This document shows, piece after piece, positions 1 through 10,697 of a stretch of 64,000 nt of DNA. The notes beneath the pieces were generated by a model that searched no databases, was not told the DNA's origin, and saw nothing but the letters and a program-made list of their open reading frames with translations. The stretch comes from Parietichytrium sp. I65-24A (Eukaryota > Sar > Bigyra > Thraustochytrida > Thraustochytriidae). Each line of letters begins with the position of its first letter. Within the stretch, counting starts at the first letter, position 1. The stretch is taken from contig BLSF01000012.1 in the NCBI GenBank assembly GCA_012862575.1, positions 434,001 through 498,000 on the forward strand, written 5' to 3'. The translations under genes and the position numbers were made by a program.

Positions 1-1284
1 CACTTTCTGTTCCGTTTCTTGTCTATTCTTCCAGTCACTCACTCACTCTCTCATCACAGTTTCCAGCCACCCACTTTCGCGCTCATTGAAGCCTTAACCT
101 CCTTATCTTCAGCTAGAATTACTGCCACCGCTTAAGGAACTTTGGTGGAGGAGAAGAGGTAGGCGTGGGCTACAGTTTACCATGGAAAATTGTATTAGTA
201 AATTATCCAATTGTGGCGTAGCGGTCGCGCAGTTCGAGAAGAAAGCACTATATTGTTCGTGTACTGGGGAATGTTCTCTGGGAACCGAGGCCTTCCACAA
301 ACAAGGTGGGTACTGATAGGACCAAGTGCACACGGCAGGTGGGTGAACGTCTACGCCATAGATAGATGATATGGTAGGATCGAGGGGAGCCGCGCCAATG
401 TGGTTCGCACCCCCTGAGAGTGCCAATCTTTCCTTTCTTCAACAATTTGTCAACTTTCACTGTCAGTTCAAAACAGAATTCACATATCTGATGACCGCGT
501 TGCGTCCTGTTCTCATCGCCTTTTCTTAAAAGTTGGGTGTCGGGTTGGTCAAAATAAGTTTTGGAGGGTACTCACTGTCAGCATCATCGTTTGCTGTTAG
601 ACCAGTCAGAACCTGCCCTGCTAAAGGTTGCGATGCATGGCAGTGACTTGGGATAGAATCAGACGATCGGAAAGTTGATGCTGGAGATCACGCCTTCTTT
701 GTTACTGACTGACGACAGTGTATTGGGTTGAGATTGGCTGATTGATTGACCAATGTGCGTGGGTGGGTTCACGGCTATGTCTCTTTTTATTTATCTCAGC
801 ATACTTGCAAAGAGTTCTGAATTCTGGCAATCTGGCAATCTGAATCGGCAGCCTGTTGACAGCGAGTTCTGGCATCTCTGGCGTGGCTCTCTGAACCCCC
901 AGGATCCCCCAGGCGTGGGCAATCGCATAGTTGACAGTCTGTGTTACCTGCGTCAGCCATCTATGCCACAGATCGCATCGTCAACCAGCTCACGGATTGC
1001 GCTTGGAGGTCTTGGAGGGCTGAAAACGTGAGTACTCACCGTCAGAACTTCTCGCTTTGCACGATTTGTTTTGGTAGTAGCAATGGCTTTTATTCACGTC
1101 ATGGCGAGCGAGCGCGTGCCACTACGAGCCGTCCCTCTTGATCCCCCTGCCCCCGCAATCAGAGCTATCCTAAGGCAGCACCAGCATCTACTCATACCCA
1201 TCCCCCACTATTCCGCCCCCCTCACGCCTTTCGCCTGGGTTCCTTTTGTTCGCCGCTCCTGGGTGTGCACCTGTAGTCCTGAAT

Positions 1285-1470
1285 AGAGCTTCACCCTAAA
1301 GAGACCTCGTCAGAGCGTCTTTCGGGGCAAGATTACCCGAGCTTCAGCGAACCGTGCGAAACCTGGAGGCAGGGAAGCGGAGGGCTATGGTAAACCCTAT
1401 CACCGCACGTGTGAAGCCGAAGACTATCGCGGAGTAGCCACCGACTACGGAGCCCAGGGAGAAAGAGAGA
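1285..1470. other. Possible structured RNA segment, identity unknown
   Basis: This GC-richer block is flanked by low-complexity DNA and contains several self-complementary pieces. One is a stem AAAGA/TCTTT around 1299-1323; another is GTAG/CTAC with a seven-base loop near 1432-1446. It has no long open frame. I could not match it to tRNA, 5S, SRP, RNase P or spliceosomal RNA signatures. It may be an unrecognised ncRNA or chance structure. Confidence 0.18.
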
Positions 1471-1563
1471 GAGAGAGAGGGAAGAGAGGAGAGCCCACTT
1501 ACGCCCCACTTAATGTGGGCAGTAAGAGCGGCGGGTAAGAGGGAAGGAGAGAGGGAAACAAAG

Positions 1564-1595
<32 letters not shown>

Positions 1596-1625
1596 GGAGA
1601 GAGAGAGAGGAAAGAAGGAAGGAGT
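1455..1625. repeat. GA/GAAA-rich low-complexity tract
   Basis: Purine-rich microsatellite on the plus strand with GA dinucleotide runs and a tetranucleotide GAAA run near 1561-1590. It ends just before a CTAGCTAGCAGC stretch. It lies 300-480 bases upstream of the myosin start. No function can be inferred from sequence. Confidence 0.8.
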
Positions 1626-1934
1626 ATGTACTAGCTAGCAGCTGCTAGCCCTCGAGGTGAGTACTCATAGAAGGAGAAGAAGAAGAATGAGCTCAAAAAG
1701 TAGTTTTGCAAAATAGACAGTACTGAGTACCAGGTACTAAGCTTCTCTTAGTCCATGAATTAGTAAAAGCTTATTCAAGCTGCCATCGAAGCAAACCCCC
1801 ACTTGGCCAGTCGGGAACACGCTCGCAGAGAGAGAGAGAGTGAGAGAGAGTGAGTGAGAGAGCGTGTGTGTATGTGCGCGGGGACGGCGGATTAGGGGTG
1901 CGCGCAGTGAGTTGAAGATTGTGGATCAGGAAAG

Positions 1935-4568
1935 ATGGCGTACAGAGGACAAGGGAGTGGGGTCGTGAACGACCTGGTCATGCTTGACAGCTTGACCGAG
2001 GCGAGCATATTGGATGCGCTGTCGCGGCGCCATGCGCGCGATGAGATTTACACCTACATTGGTGAGACCCTCATCTCCGTGAACCCGTACAAGCAGATTG
2101 GTTCGCTGTACGGGACTGGTGTGATGAAGAAGTACATCTCGAAGAAGGACTACCAGAATGCGCCTCACGCTTATGCGACTGCGGAGAGAGCGTACAGGAA
2201 CATGCAGCTGCAGACTTCGAATGAGTGCATCGTGATCACCGGCGAGTCGGGAGCCGGAAAGACAGAGGCGTCAAAGGTGTGCATGAACTACATTGCGTTT
2301 CTGGCGTCCAAGTCGAAGCATGTTCAGAGGGTCAAAGAGCAGCTCCTGGAAACGAACCCTCTCCTGGAGGCGTTTGGCAATGCCAAGACTCGTCGCAATG
2401 ACAATTCGAGTCGCTTCGGAAAGTACTTTGAGATCCTTTTCAAGTTCAGCGACCCTGCTGGAGGGCGAATCAGCCAGTTTCTTTTGGAGAAGAACCGCGT
2501 GACCTCCCAGCAGCAAGGCGAGCGCAACTTTCACATCTTCTACCAGATGCTCACTGACTCCAGGCTCCGCCGCGACTTGAGCCTTTCCGGCAGCCACTCT
2601 GACTTCAGATATTTCTCTGATCCTAGCTCCGCCCAGGTACGTACCTTGGACGACTCGAAGGACTTTTCTGACACTGTCCGGGCGATGGACTGGGTGGGCA
2701 TCAAGGACCAGGACCAGTCTGCGATCTTTGGCATCCTTGGGGCGATTCTTCATCTCGGCAACGTTGAATTCAAGAGTGCCGGGAGGGACAAGTCCTCAGT
2801 GTCCAACCAATCTGCGCTCTCCATGGCTGCAGACCTCCTCGGCGTCTCTGAGCGCGACCTCGGAATCGCGCTTACGCACCGCACGGTGAAGAGTGGAATT
2901 GAAAGTGTCCGCACCGGCTTGAGCGTTGAAAAGGCCGCTTTTGCCAGGGATTCATTGGCAAAGAGCCTCTACGGCAAAATTTTCGAGTGGATCGTCAAAC
3001 GCGCAAACGAGACGATCCACTGTGATCAGTACTCCACATCTATCGGAGTTTTGGACATTTACGGCTTCGAAATTCTGTAAGTTCTCCCCTGGCAAACCGT
3101 CTCACACACTTACGTCGAGGCATTGGTGTCAATTCCTGACCATTTTTTTCTGTTTGTTTTGTTTTGGCAATCACCTATTCACAGTGGAATCAACGGTTTT
3201 GAGCAGCTTTGCATCAATCACACAAACGAGCGTCTGCACCAGCTCTTCATTGAACTCACCTTGCGCCGCGAGCAGGAGGAATACAAGAAAGAAAACATCA
3301 GGTGGACTCAGATTGACTTTATGGACAACTTGCCTATCTGCCAGATGATTGAGAAACGGGGCGGAATCTACTCGCTCATTGACGAAGAGAGCATTTTCCC
3401 TCAAGGCTCGGATGCTTCTTTGATGAAGAAGCTTGGAAGCAACATCCGCGACAGATACTTTCAGCCTGCCCGGTCCAGCTCATCCCAGTTCCAGATCAAG
3501 CACTACGCTGGCGAGGTCACGTATGACACCAACGGAATGTTGGACAGCAACAAGGACACCATGTTCCCTGATCTTGTTCTCGTGAGCAACACCAGCCGGA
3601 ATCCGGTGGTGGGCAGCTTCTTTCAGGATCACCCGGCCGCACGCCCAGATCTCAAGACCAACAAGCGCCCTCCAACCACCTGCATGCAGTACAAGAAGCA
3701 GGTCTTCAACCTCATGGATACGCTCAAGAGCTGCAACCAGCACTACATCAGGTGCATCAAGCCCAACGACCAAAAGCGCGCTGGTATCTTTCAGAACGAT
3801 CTTTCTCTGGAGCAGGTGAAGTACCTCGGGCTGCTGGAAAATGTTAAAGTACGCCGCGCCGGCTATGCTTTCCGCATGGAGTTTGATGAGTTCATGTCCA
3901 AGTACAAGGTGACCATCAAGGGCCACCCAGAGTATGAGCCAGATTCTCGTCGCGGGGTGGAGCGCATCTTGTCCAACGCGGGTGCCCGCGACTATGAGAT
4001 GGGACGCACAAAGGTATTCATCAAAGACGCGAAAACTATTCTCGGCATCGAAGACGAGCGAATGCGCTTCTTGGAGGAGGCGGGAGCGTTCCTTCCACAA
4101 GACGATGGTCTCATATACGCCGACAAGTGTCTAGGCTTCAACGCCAAATTCATGCGTTCACAGCTCTACTTTGTCGTCGGAGGCAAAGGCTTCTACTGGT
4201 TCTCGCCGACTGGCGCTCTGGAGCACTTTGTTGCCATGCAGAATATTGAGCTGTTGGCGTACAGCACTCAGGAAGGCTGGATGGTTGTTTGCAGCACTTA
4301 CCCAGGTCTCAAGCCTGAGGATCCCAAGGTACAACTCAGCTATTTGAGTGACAACATCTATGGAAGCGAGATTGCAAACTTTTGCGAGATTCTCAAGACC
4401 AACATGGGCTACGATATTCAGATCTCACAGTCCAGCTCCGTACCAATGGACGCGCGCGACCCAAATTTGTACAAGCAGAATCTCAAAATGATCGGCAAGG
4501 GTGCTCTCGGGCTCCCGATGATTCAAAATGCCCCGCCCGCCAAGGCTGGATGCTGTGTTATTTCGTAA
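1935..4568 (+). CDS. Class I myosin heavy chain with TH1 tail and C-terminal CaaX-like box
   Basis: Actin-based motor. Two exons, 1935-3076 and 3185-4568; the 108-bp intron starts GTAAGT and ends ACAG, and interrupts the DIYGFE switch II region. The spliced protein is 841 residues. Visible motifs are the P-loop GESGAGKT (103-110), switch I NDNSSRFG (about 155-162), DIYGFE near 373, and actin-binding/converter segments including CIKPN. The motor ends near residue 690 and is followed by a TH1-like basic membrane-binding tail of about 130 residues. I see no IQ motif between converter and tail. The protein ends GCCVIS, which fits a CaaX prenylation box with an adjacent cysteine. The family links membranes to cortical actin in endocytosis and motility; the lipid anchor is inference. 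The start is the first in-frame ATG after a GA-rich leader. AT-rich DNA with polyA-like signals follows at about 4690-4740. Confidence 0.95.
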
Positions 4569-4938
4569 TCGCAAAATCCGAAAGGTACCAAAAGCATCAT
4601 TTGTGTAGCTCCGTAATGTTTTGATACGGTGACTTTCTTTTGTTGTTACGAACGCCTGTGTCTGTTGTCAGAATGTTCATTTCGCTATGAGTAAAAATAA
4701 TCAAATAATTCAATTCAAGAGAGATAAAAAATTATAGTTCCTAAAGACCAATTTTCTTAAGCACTGCTCCATTCCTCGATCAAAAAGCAATTTTATTTTT
4801 TCCATTTGTGTTAGGTGTTAGGATAATCTTCCCTGGAAACGACCTTTTCGAAACCTTTCGCAAGACTTTTGTGCAAACTGCGCTCATCCGCTGCAGTGAA
4901 GAGAGAGTGACATTGTGCAGCTCCGATGATGTGGACTC

Positions 4939-6861
4939 TTATAATTTAGCCTCCTTGGCCAGAACACCGATGCGGTACTTTTCCGCCTCCTGAATGGCAA
5001 ACGTACTGTGTTTTGTGATCTCAAAGAGTTTGGTGACGTCCTTTCCTGCTGCACGTAAGAGCACGTCTCCGCCTCCAGGATGATCACGAAGCCAAGAGGT
5101 TACGTCGTATACCTTTCCATGAAGTACGAACCACACGCCGTCATTCTCGGACTTGTGCTGTGCAACCTCATCCATTGTGATGACTCTGTCCTTGGCAATT
5201 TGAAGCTCCGGTCCAGCCTTCTCATTGACCCTCCCCAAATCCTCGATAGCGGCGTCAATTGACTGTCGAACGACTTGCGCATGAGCGTTGGCGCGTGTGT
5301 TGGCAGGTTCTTCCAGACTTGCAATTCGACGGCGCTTCTCGAGCGCAATGTGGCATCCATTGATCGCTTCAATGAAACCTAAAATTTGGTCAGACTTTAG
5401 GGTGTTGAACTCAGCGAGGGGCTGGCCAACTTTCTTGTACACTCGGTAATTACCAATGACGCTAGCCCAGAGCATGATTGCAAACTCCTGAGCGATGTTG
5501 CGCCCTATGCAAGAGTGTCCGCCTATGGAAAAAGGGAAAAATCCCTCCTTTGCAAATCCACGAGCACGAATCGGCTCACCAGGCGCAGCCTCGTTGAATC
5601 TCATCGGGTCGAATCGGGTGGCACCCTCCCAGAACGAGGGGTGTCGGTGTGCGCCAAAGATGTTGGCCATCACGTTTGTTCCCGGCGGTATGGTGTATTC
5701 ACCGAGTCGGGAAGGCTCGGTGCAATGTCTTGGGGCTACTGAAGTCGATGGAGTGTAGAGTCGCAGGCACTCCATCATTACACACTTCAAATACTGCAAC
5801 TGCATCAGCTTGTCATAAGTGTACAAATTGCGATTTCTTGCGGCAGGAACTGCTTCGCCAGCGGCTGCGGCCGCCTTTGCGTCCTGCGGTGTCTTATCTC
5901 CGAGCACACGATGCAATTCTTCTAGCACTTTGCCTTGGACATCTTGATGGACGCTCATCATTTCAATTGCAATCGTTAGCATGCGAGCGGTGTTTCCTAC
6001 ACCAGCCAAAAATCCAATCATATTTGAGACTGCTTCAAGCTCCGTAGGCACCTTTCCAGCAGGGCACTCTGCGGAGCGATTGGCGAGATTGGCCTCGATC
6101 ATGTGCGTGAGAATGTTGTGGTTCACCTTTGCTCCTCCCTTGATGTCGGCAATTGCTGCATAGAAGGTGTCAGCAAGAACCTTTTTGTTCGAGTTGAACT
6201 GCTCGGTGACTTGTTTAGGTTCTGTCTCCCTCCACCGCTTATTCATGGCTCGGTTTAGGAAAATTCTGTCGCAGATTTTCAGAGCCTCGAGTTGTTTGCA
6301 CTCTCCAGTTCGCAGCGCCGCGTACGACTTGCCCATACTCAGCGCAGACGACACATCTGCTGCAGCAAGCTCGGCGATTGCATACGCCTCCACGTGCCCT
6401 TGCGCAATTTGCTCCTTTTCGAGACGGTCCAAGAAGTCCATGGCTATTTCGCTCAGCGGCTCAACCATCTTGGCGTTGTGAGGCTCAGCAAAGAGCCACT
6501 GAGAGAGCATCCTCTTGTTATTCTTGTGCTCGTCACCATCGAGCGCAATTTGCGCTCGGTCAAACAGGATTCGAACGTTTGCTATCACGTTTGGCGGTCG
6601 CGGGAAGCGCTCCGTGGCCGACCCACCCAAAAGCTCTCTGATTTGCAACGGGTCCCGCGTGACCACCAATGGGACCTCGCCCAGCGGGAGCATGTAGATG
6701 TCTCCAAACTCGTCGTGCAGCTTTTGATACGTATTGATGTCCTTCAGGTTCAGCTTTTTAGCGATGTTCCTCGGCGGGCCGGGCGGGTAGCCCTTAGACA
6801 TGAGCCCCAGGTTGCGTTCATCTTTGAGCCCTGCCTCTCGCAGCGTGGATGTGCCAGACAT
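4939..6861 (-). CDS. Cytochrome P450 fused to a C-terminal cytochrome b5 domain
   Basis: Haem-thiolate monooxygenase with its own electron-transfer haem domain, 640 residues from the ATG at 6861. The frame stays open 12 codons further but without an ATG. The P450 part has a proline-rich hinge (PPGPP), an I-helix segment AGVGNT, an ExxR motif (ECLR) and the cysteine ligand loop FSIGGHSCIG with Cys near 451. A linker of about 100 residues leads to a cytochrome b5 domain (about 561-640) with the HPGG axial histidine and a second histidine in TKHST. No obvious N-terminal membrane anchor is present, unlike typical microsomal P450s. The I-helix has Asn where most P450s carry an acidic residue before Thr. 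Substrate is unknown. The b5 domain presumably supplies the second electron. It converges tail-to-tail with the myosin gene (370 bp apart). Confidence 0.92.
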   Translation of the reverse strand: MSGTSTLREAGLKDERNLGLMSKGYPPGPPRNIAKKLNLKDINTYQKLHDEFGDIYMLPLGEVPLVVTRDPLQIRELLGGSATERFPRPPNVIANVRILFDRAQIALDGDEHKNNKRMLSQWLFAEPHNAKMVEPLSEIAMDFLDRLEKEQIAQGHVEAYAIAELAAADVSSALSMGKSYAALRTGECKQLEALKICDRIFLNRAMNKRWRETEPKQVTEQFNSNKKVLADTFYAAIADIKGGAKVNHNILTHMIEANLANRSAECPAGKVPTELEAVSNMIGFLAGVGNTARMLTIAIEMMSVHQDVQGKVLEELHRVLGDKTPQDAKAAAAAGEAVPAARNRNLYTYDKLMQLQYLKCVMMECLRLYTPSTSVAPRHCTEPSRLGEYTIPPGTNVMANIFGAHRHPSFWEGATRFDPMRFNEAAPGEPIRARGFAKEGFFPFSIGGHSCIGRNIAQEFAIMLWASVIGNYRVYKKVGQPLAEFNTLKSDQILGFIEAINGCHIALEKRRRIASLEEPANTRANAHAQVVRQSIDAAIEDLGRVNEKAGPELQIAKDRVITMDEVAQHKSENDGVWFVLHGKVYDVTSWLRDHPGGGDVLLRAAGKDVTKLFEITKHSTFAIQEAEKYRIGVLAKEAKL

Positions 6862-8324
6862 CCTTTTGAGCAAATGCACTCTCCTCCTGCGCTCCACTGC
6901 TCCACCTCTCCCGCGTCAAACTATTTCGCCGCTTGCTTGCTCTCCTTGCTGCGTTCGTTCGCAATTTGCTTTGCCAAACTAAGCTGTCATGCAGATAGGA
7001 CATCAAAGGGTATTTAGCAACAAACCCACGACCATTATTAAGTTACCACTCAATTCTTCTTCATATCAATGCATGTCAAAGCTCACTGCCAGTGCTCACG
7101 GTACAGTGGTACTCAGTCACGGTGCACTGCAAACTGATGGAGATTTATTGAAGATTTGCAATGTGTGCCACTGTTCTCTTTCAAAATTTACATTTTTCCA
7201 ACGCATTCCTGTCGAGGATGTACTCCAAAGTAACTCGACCAACTTTCAAAGCGGCCTTCCCGAAATGCTGCATCTCTATATTCGACGTTTCTACTTTTAC
7301 TTTGCTGATTGTCTGCTTTTGCGAACGTCACTTTACATTGGTCAACCTGATCTGATCTGTTCTGTGAACAGACAGAAACAACAGAGACGATAGGACATAA
7401 AACCGTCCTAACGCCGCGTGTCGCGTAACAGAGGAGCCCTTTACTACGCACCGGTTGAGTGAGCACGACTCATCATGGAGCAAGGAAAATGTTAAACTAA
7501 AAACTTTACATCATTTCACGTTCAACAATTGGAATGTGGACTTGCTCTGGCGGATGGCGACGGGACCTTCGGCGGGGTACTCGAGTACGGGCGCAGCTAC
7601 GTACGCTTTCGTTGGACAGAGTCTGCTAGCCTCGCGGCTCGGTTAACAAGTGCTAGCTAGCTAGCTAGCACTCAAAATCGCTCTCCTCCGAGCGCAACGT
7701 CCAGGGGTTCGTCCTTGAACGCCCTGCACTGGCACTGCGCAGAGTTTGATTTACATGTTTTACTGTTAATTTAAAAGTGGAGCCACGAAGTGCAGCGCAA
7801 ACAAACCCTATTGGAAGGTAGGGTGGTCTGAAATAGAGGACGCTTTTGCCTCATGATAAACCTCTGCCGCCTGCAACCGGCAACCCTTTGCATCAACCCA
7901 AATGATCAATTGGCATTCTTGTTTCAATGTTTCATTGTTTCATTGTCTCGGTTCGTTTCGTTGTGTTCAACCAAACCGAGATGAAGATGGGTCGTATCCT
8001 CGTCATTCTTTCTCGGCGACCAGGCAAAAAAACAACCAACTAACCAACCAACCAAACAATCAAACAAACAATCAAACAAACAAACAACCAAACAATCAAA
8101 CAAACAGACCTTATCCTTCCTCCGCTTGTCTTTTCGGCCAAGCGTTCGTTCGTCAATTTCAAAAGAACTTGACAGCAGTAACTTATCATCGCTCTCCCTC
8201 TTCCCACCGTATCTTTCGTACCGGTACTCACTGTACAAAAGTGAGCCCTCACAAACAGCCTTACGTTACGAAGCAACACAGGAACGCAGGGACACTGGGA
8301 CGCTGGGACGCTGGGACGGGTTCA
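6862..8324. other. Intergenic region between divergent P450 and fucokinase-like genes
   Basis: This is a shared divergent promoter region of about 1.46 kb. It contains a GCTA tandem run (about 7653-7672) and a long CAAA/CCAA low-complexity tract (8034-8107). An ATG at 7902 is in frame with the downstream gene, but the intervening 140 codons are low-complexity and look non-coding. No RNA gene was recognised. Confidence 0.5.
8034..8107 (+). repeat. (CCAA/CAAA)n microsatellite
   Basis: Imperfect tetranucleotide tract made of CCAA, CAAA and CAAT units in the 5' flank of the fucokinase-like gene. It is readable in one frame as an Asn/Gln/Thr/Lys-rich string, which makes the apparent upstream extension of that gene doubtful. 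Confidence 0.85.
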
Positions 8325-10697
8325 ATGGGGTCCGCAGAGTCCGCGGAGTCGTCCGCGCAGAGCGAAAGGGCGCAGTGGGACGCGGTGGTGCTGTGCACGA
8401 GCAGCACCGAGCTGTTCACTGCGTGCGAATCCGCCCTGGCGGACCGCGCTCGAAGGGGAAAGTGCGCTGTTCGCGTTGTTCGCGTTGTTCGCGATGTTCG
8501 CGCGGACGACGGCACAGAAGGCACAGAAGGCACAGAAGGCAGCCGGGACGCGGTGTGGGTCGCACGCGTGCTGTCGACGGTGGAGCAGAGTCTGGGAAAT
8601 GTAGGAAATGTGGGAAATGCGGGAACTGGCGCGACGCAGCACGGTCTGGCGAGCAGGTTGAGAGTGCTGGTGGTGAATGTGGATGGCCGGTTTGAGCACT
8701 TCTTCTCGCCGTGCACGACGTTCTTGCCGGAGCTGGACGACGACAACCTGGTGAGCGTGCTGGACTACTGCCTGGACGTGGTGCAGCTTGCGCTTGGGCA
8801 CAGCCCGCAACCAGGAGTGTGGTTTGTGGCTGCCGATGAGCTTCTTGTGCTGCCTGAAGGGTTCGATGGCAAGCTGCGCGTTCCACCGAATTGCGACGCG
8901 GCAGTGTTTTTGGCACGGGCAGAGCCGGCTGCGGACGCGAGGCTTCATCATCGCGTCATGTTTGACCCAGTAACGTTCCAAGTGGAGAGCTGGTCGTCGC
9001 CCGTGTCGCCCGGCGCTGTGATGAGCGCTGAGCAGTTGTCGCAGTCGATTTTGGACGAGTACGAGGAGGACTGTAGGGTGGCAGTAATAATTCACTTGAG
9101 TGTTCATGTGTGCCGCAAGATCTTAGGGTTTGTTCGGAGCGCGGGCCCCCGCGCGCTTGACATGGACCTCTTCGCAGATGTCCTGGAGATTCTGTCGTCC
9201 AATTGCTCTGAGGATAGCTACGAATTTTCCGGAGAGTCGCTCTTACCAACTGAACTGAAGGCGGGTCTCTATGAAGCCTTGCGTGGAGACGGGTCTTCAC
9301 TAAGCGGAAGCGCCTACGTCTGTAATTCCGAAGTGGACATCTCTGTGCACTGCCCATCGTCTCTTTTCCAGCTGCAAGTGCTGCACGCCGAGAAGCCCAC
9401 CCCGATAGGTCAAATGTTTGAGCGTCTCGGGTACTCCAGGCCAATGGAGAACATCACCGACCTTCCAAACGAGTTGAGGGGGTTAGGGAAATCAGAGTTT
9501 AATAGATTAGATGATGACGCTAACCTGGAAGAGAGATACCGAGCGCATGTGGAATCCTTAGACTCGCAAGAGAGTTGTGTATCGAGCGGGAGTGGTCGGG
9601 TCCGCACCCGCTCTCGCTCAATGTTAAACGAGCATCACATATCTGTGTCGGGGGACAGCAGCGTTGTGAACTCGCTTTTGTTGGGCCGTGGCGCCGCGGA
9701 CTCGGCCTCTATTATTGCCAACAGCAAACTGGGCGGCACATGGCATCTTGGCCGTGGCTCGATAGCCATCGGCATCCAATCTTGTGGTCGGGATATTAGA
9801 ATCCCGGATGACGTTTTCGCTCAAGAGATTGCACTGACTGCCAATCATCAGAGTGTGCTACTTGCGTACCACGTTGATGACCAATTGTGTAGCGTATTCC
9901 CGGAAGGAACTTTTATGGAATGTAATTGGGCCAAGCTATTGAGTGTGATGGGTGTCAGTAAAGCCGACTTATGGCCAGAGTCCGTCCTGAGGAATGGCGC
10001 AGTCCCATGTCTTCGAAATGCTCACATCTTTCCGGTGCGATCAGGTAGTACGCCAGAGTCGGTTTGGAGACTAGCAACAAGTTACCTTTTGGAATTTCTT
10101 CCGAGCCTTGCTCGCGCGAACGTGGGCGGCGGGGCGAAGATGGCCGTTGTTCAAGTGTACCGCGCTCGCAAGGCGTGGCGGGAGTGCTCAAAAACATCAA
10201 TCCAGATAGCTGAATCGCAGAGGTCGTATTTGCAAGAGTGGGCCTGGGCCAGGCACCTGACCCTTCGTATAGACGAGTTTCGTCTGCTTGGGTGGGTCCT
10301 GGAGCAAGAGAGCCACAGCGCGCGATCTATCCAGCAGGTTCTCCACAGAATGGCAGAGCTCCAATTCTGGGACATCTTTTCTTTCCTGGATTCGACAATT
10401 GAGAACCCAAAAGTCAAGCTGGGTTCCAAGGCCAAACTCCTCCAAGTGTCCAGCGATGCGATGGCCATCTTCGCAGCTCATCTGTACCCTTGGACTGACG
10501 CGCGAGAGGGCCTCGCGGATATGGGCTTGATCTCTTTCGACGATCACACAGCCGCGTTAAAGTCTTTGTCTGGCCTGCGACATTCGGCCATGCGGCGCAT
10601 TCTGAACTCCCAGGACTCGGTCGATGTCCAGAAACTTCTCCTTCTCCAGCTCTCCGCCATGTACCACAAAGCTTCCCTAGCTCTCAGTAGCTCTTAG
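8325..10697 (+). CDS. L-fucokinase / GDP-L-fucose pyrophosphorylase-type domain protein lacking the GHMP kinase half
   Basis: 790 residues from the ATG at 8325. The first strand (DAVVLC), a segment PGVWFVAADELLVLP and a C-terminal stretch with DLWPES and a following FPV align by eye with the N-terminal two thirds of animal fucokinase and plant FKGP, the region related to fucose-1-phosphate guanylyltransferase. A left-handed beta-helix-like piece is visible around SVVNSLLLGRG. The protein stops where the GHMP kinase domain begins in roughly 1080-residue homologues. The glycine-rich nucleotide loop (GSGGATL in human fucokinase) is not visible; that place is taken by a TEG tandem repeat. Short in-frame repeats (RVV, TEG, NVG) crowd residues 45-105. 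Activity as a nucleotide transferase is therefore doubtful. In the family the pathway is L-fucose salvage to GDP-fucose in the cytosol. Confidence 0.72.
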   Translation: MGSAESAESSAQSERAQWDAVVLCTSSTELFTACESALADRARRGKCAVRVVRVVRDVRADDGTEGTEGTEGSRDAVWVARVLSTVEQSLGNVGNVGNAGTGATQHGLASRLRVLVVNVDGRFEHFFSPCTTFLPELDDDNLVSVLDYCLDVVQLALGHSPQPGVWFVAADELLVLPEGFDGKLRVPPNCDAAVFLARAEPAADARLHHRVMFDPVTFQVESWSSPVSPGAVMSAEQLSQSILDEYEEDCRVAVIIHLSVHVCRKILGFVRSAGPRALDMDLFADVLEILSSNCSEDSYEFSGESLLPTELKAGLYEALRGDGSSLSGSAYVCNSEVDISVHCPSSLFQLQVLHAEKPTPIGQMFERLGYSRPMENITDLPNELRGLGKSEFNRLDDDANLEERYRAHVESLDSQESCVSSGSGRVRTRSRSMLNEHHISVSGDSSVVNSLLLGRGAADSASIIANSKLGGTWHLGRGSIAIGIQSCGRDIRIPDDVFAQEIALTANHQSVLLAYHVDDQLCSVFPEGTFMECNWAKLLSVMGVSKADLWPESVLRNGAVPCLRNAHIFPVRSGSTPESVWRLATSYLLEFLPSLARANVGGGAKMAVVQVYRARKAWRECSKTSIQIAESQRSYLQEWAWARHLTLRIDEFRLLGWVLEQESHSARSIQQVLHRMAELQFWDIFSFLDSTIENPKVKLGSKAKLLQVSSDAMAIFAAHLYPWTDAREGLADMGLISFDDHTAALKSLSGLRHSAMRRILNSQDSVDVQKLLLLQLSAMYHKASLALSSS

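Larger units (their letters stand above)
1..1934. other. 5' intergenic region upstream of the myosin gene
   Basis: I see no protein gene here; the open frames are short and unconserved in character. The stretch holds a possible structured RNA segment (about 1285-1470), GA-rich low-complexity sequence (about 1455-1625 and 1828-1870), and two copies of a 14-base motif GTACTCACNGTCAG at 568-581 and 1032-1045. The last 100 bases are presumably the myosin promoter and 5' UTR, but no clear TATA element is visible. Confidence 0.5.

Noticed and set aside
7680-7740. tRNA-like GGGGTTCGTCC segment
   Set aside because: No cloverleaf could be folded around it.
7902-8324. 140-codon N-terminal extension of the fucokinase-like protein
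   Set aside because: It consists of microsatellite-derived and low-complexity codons. The family-like sequence begins soon after the ATG at 8325.
8261-9107. Long minus-strand frames antisense to the fucokinase-like gene
   Set aside because: They arise from GC-rich codon bias of the plus-strand gene and have low-complexity composition.
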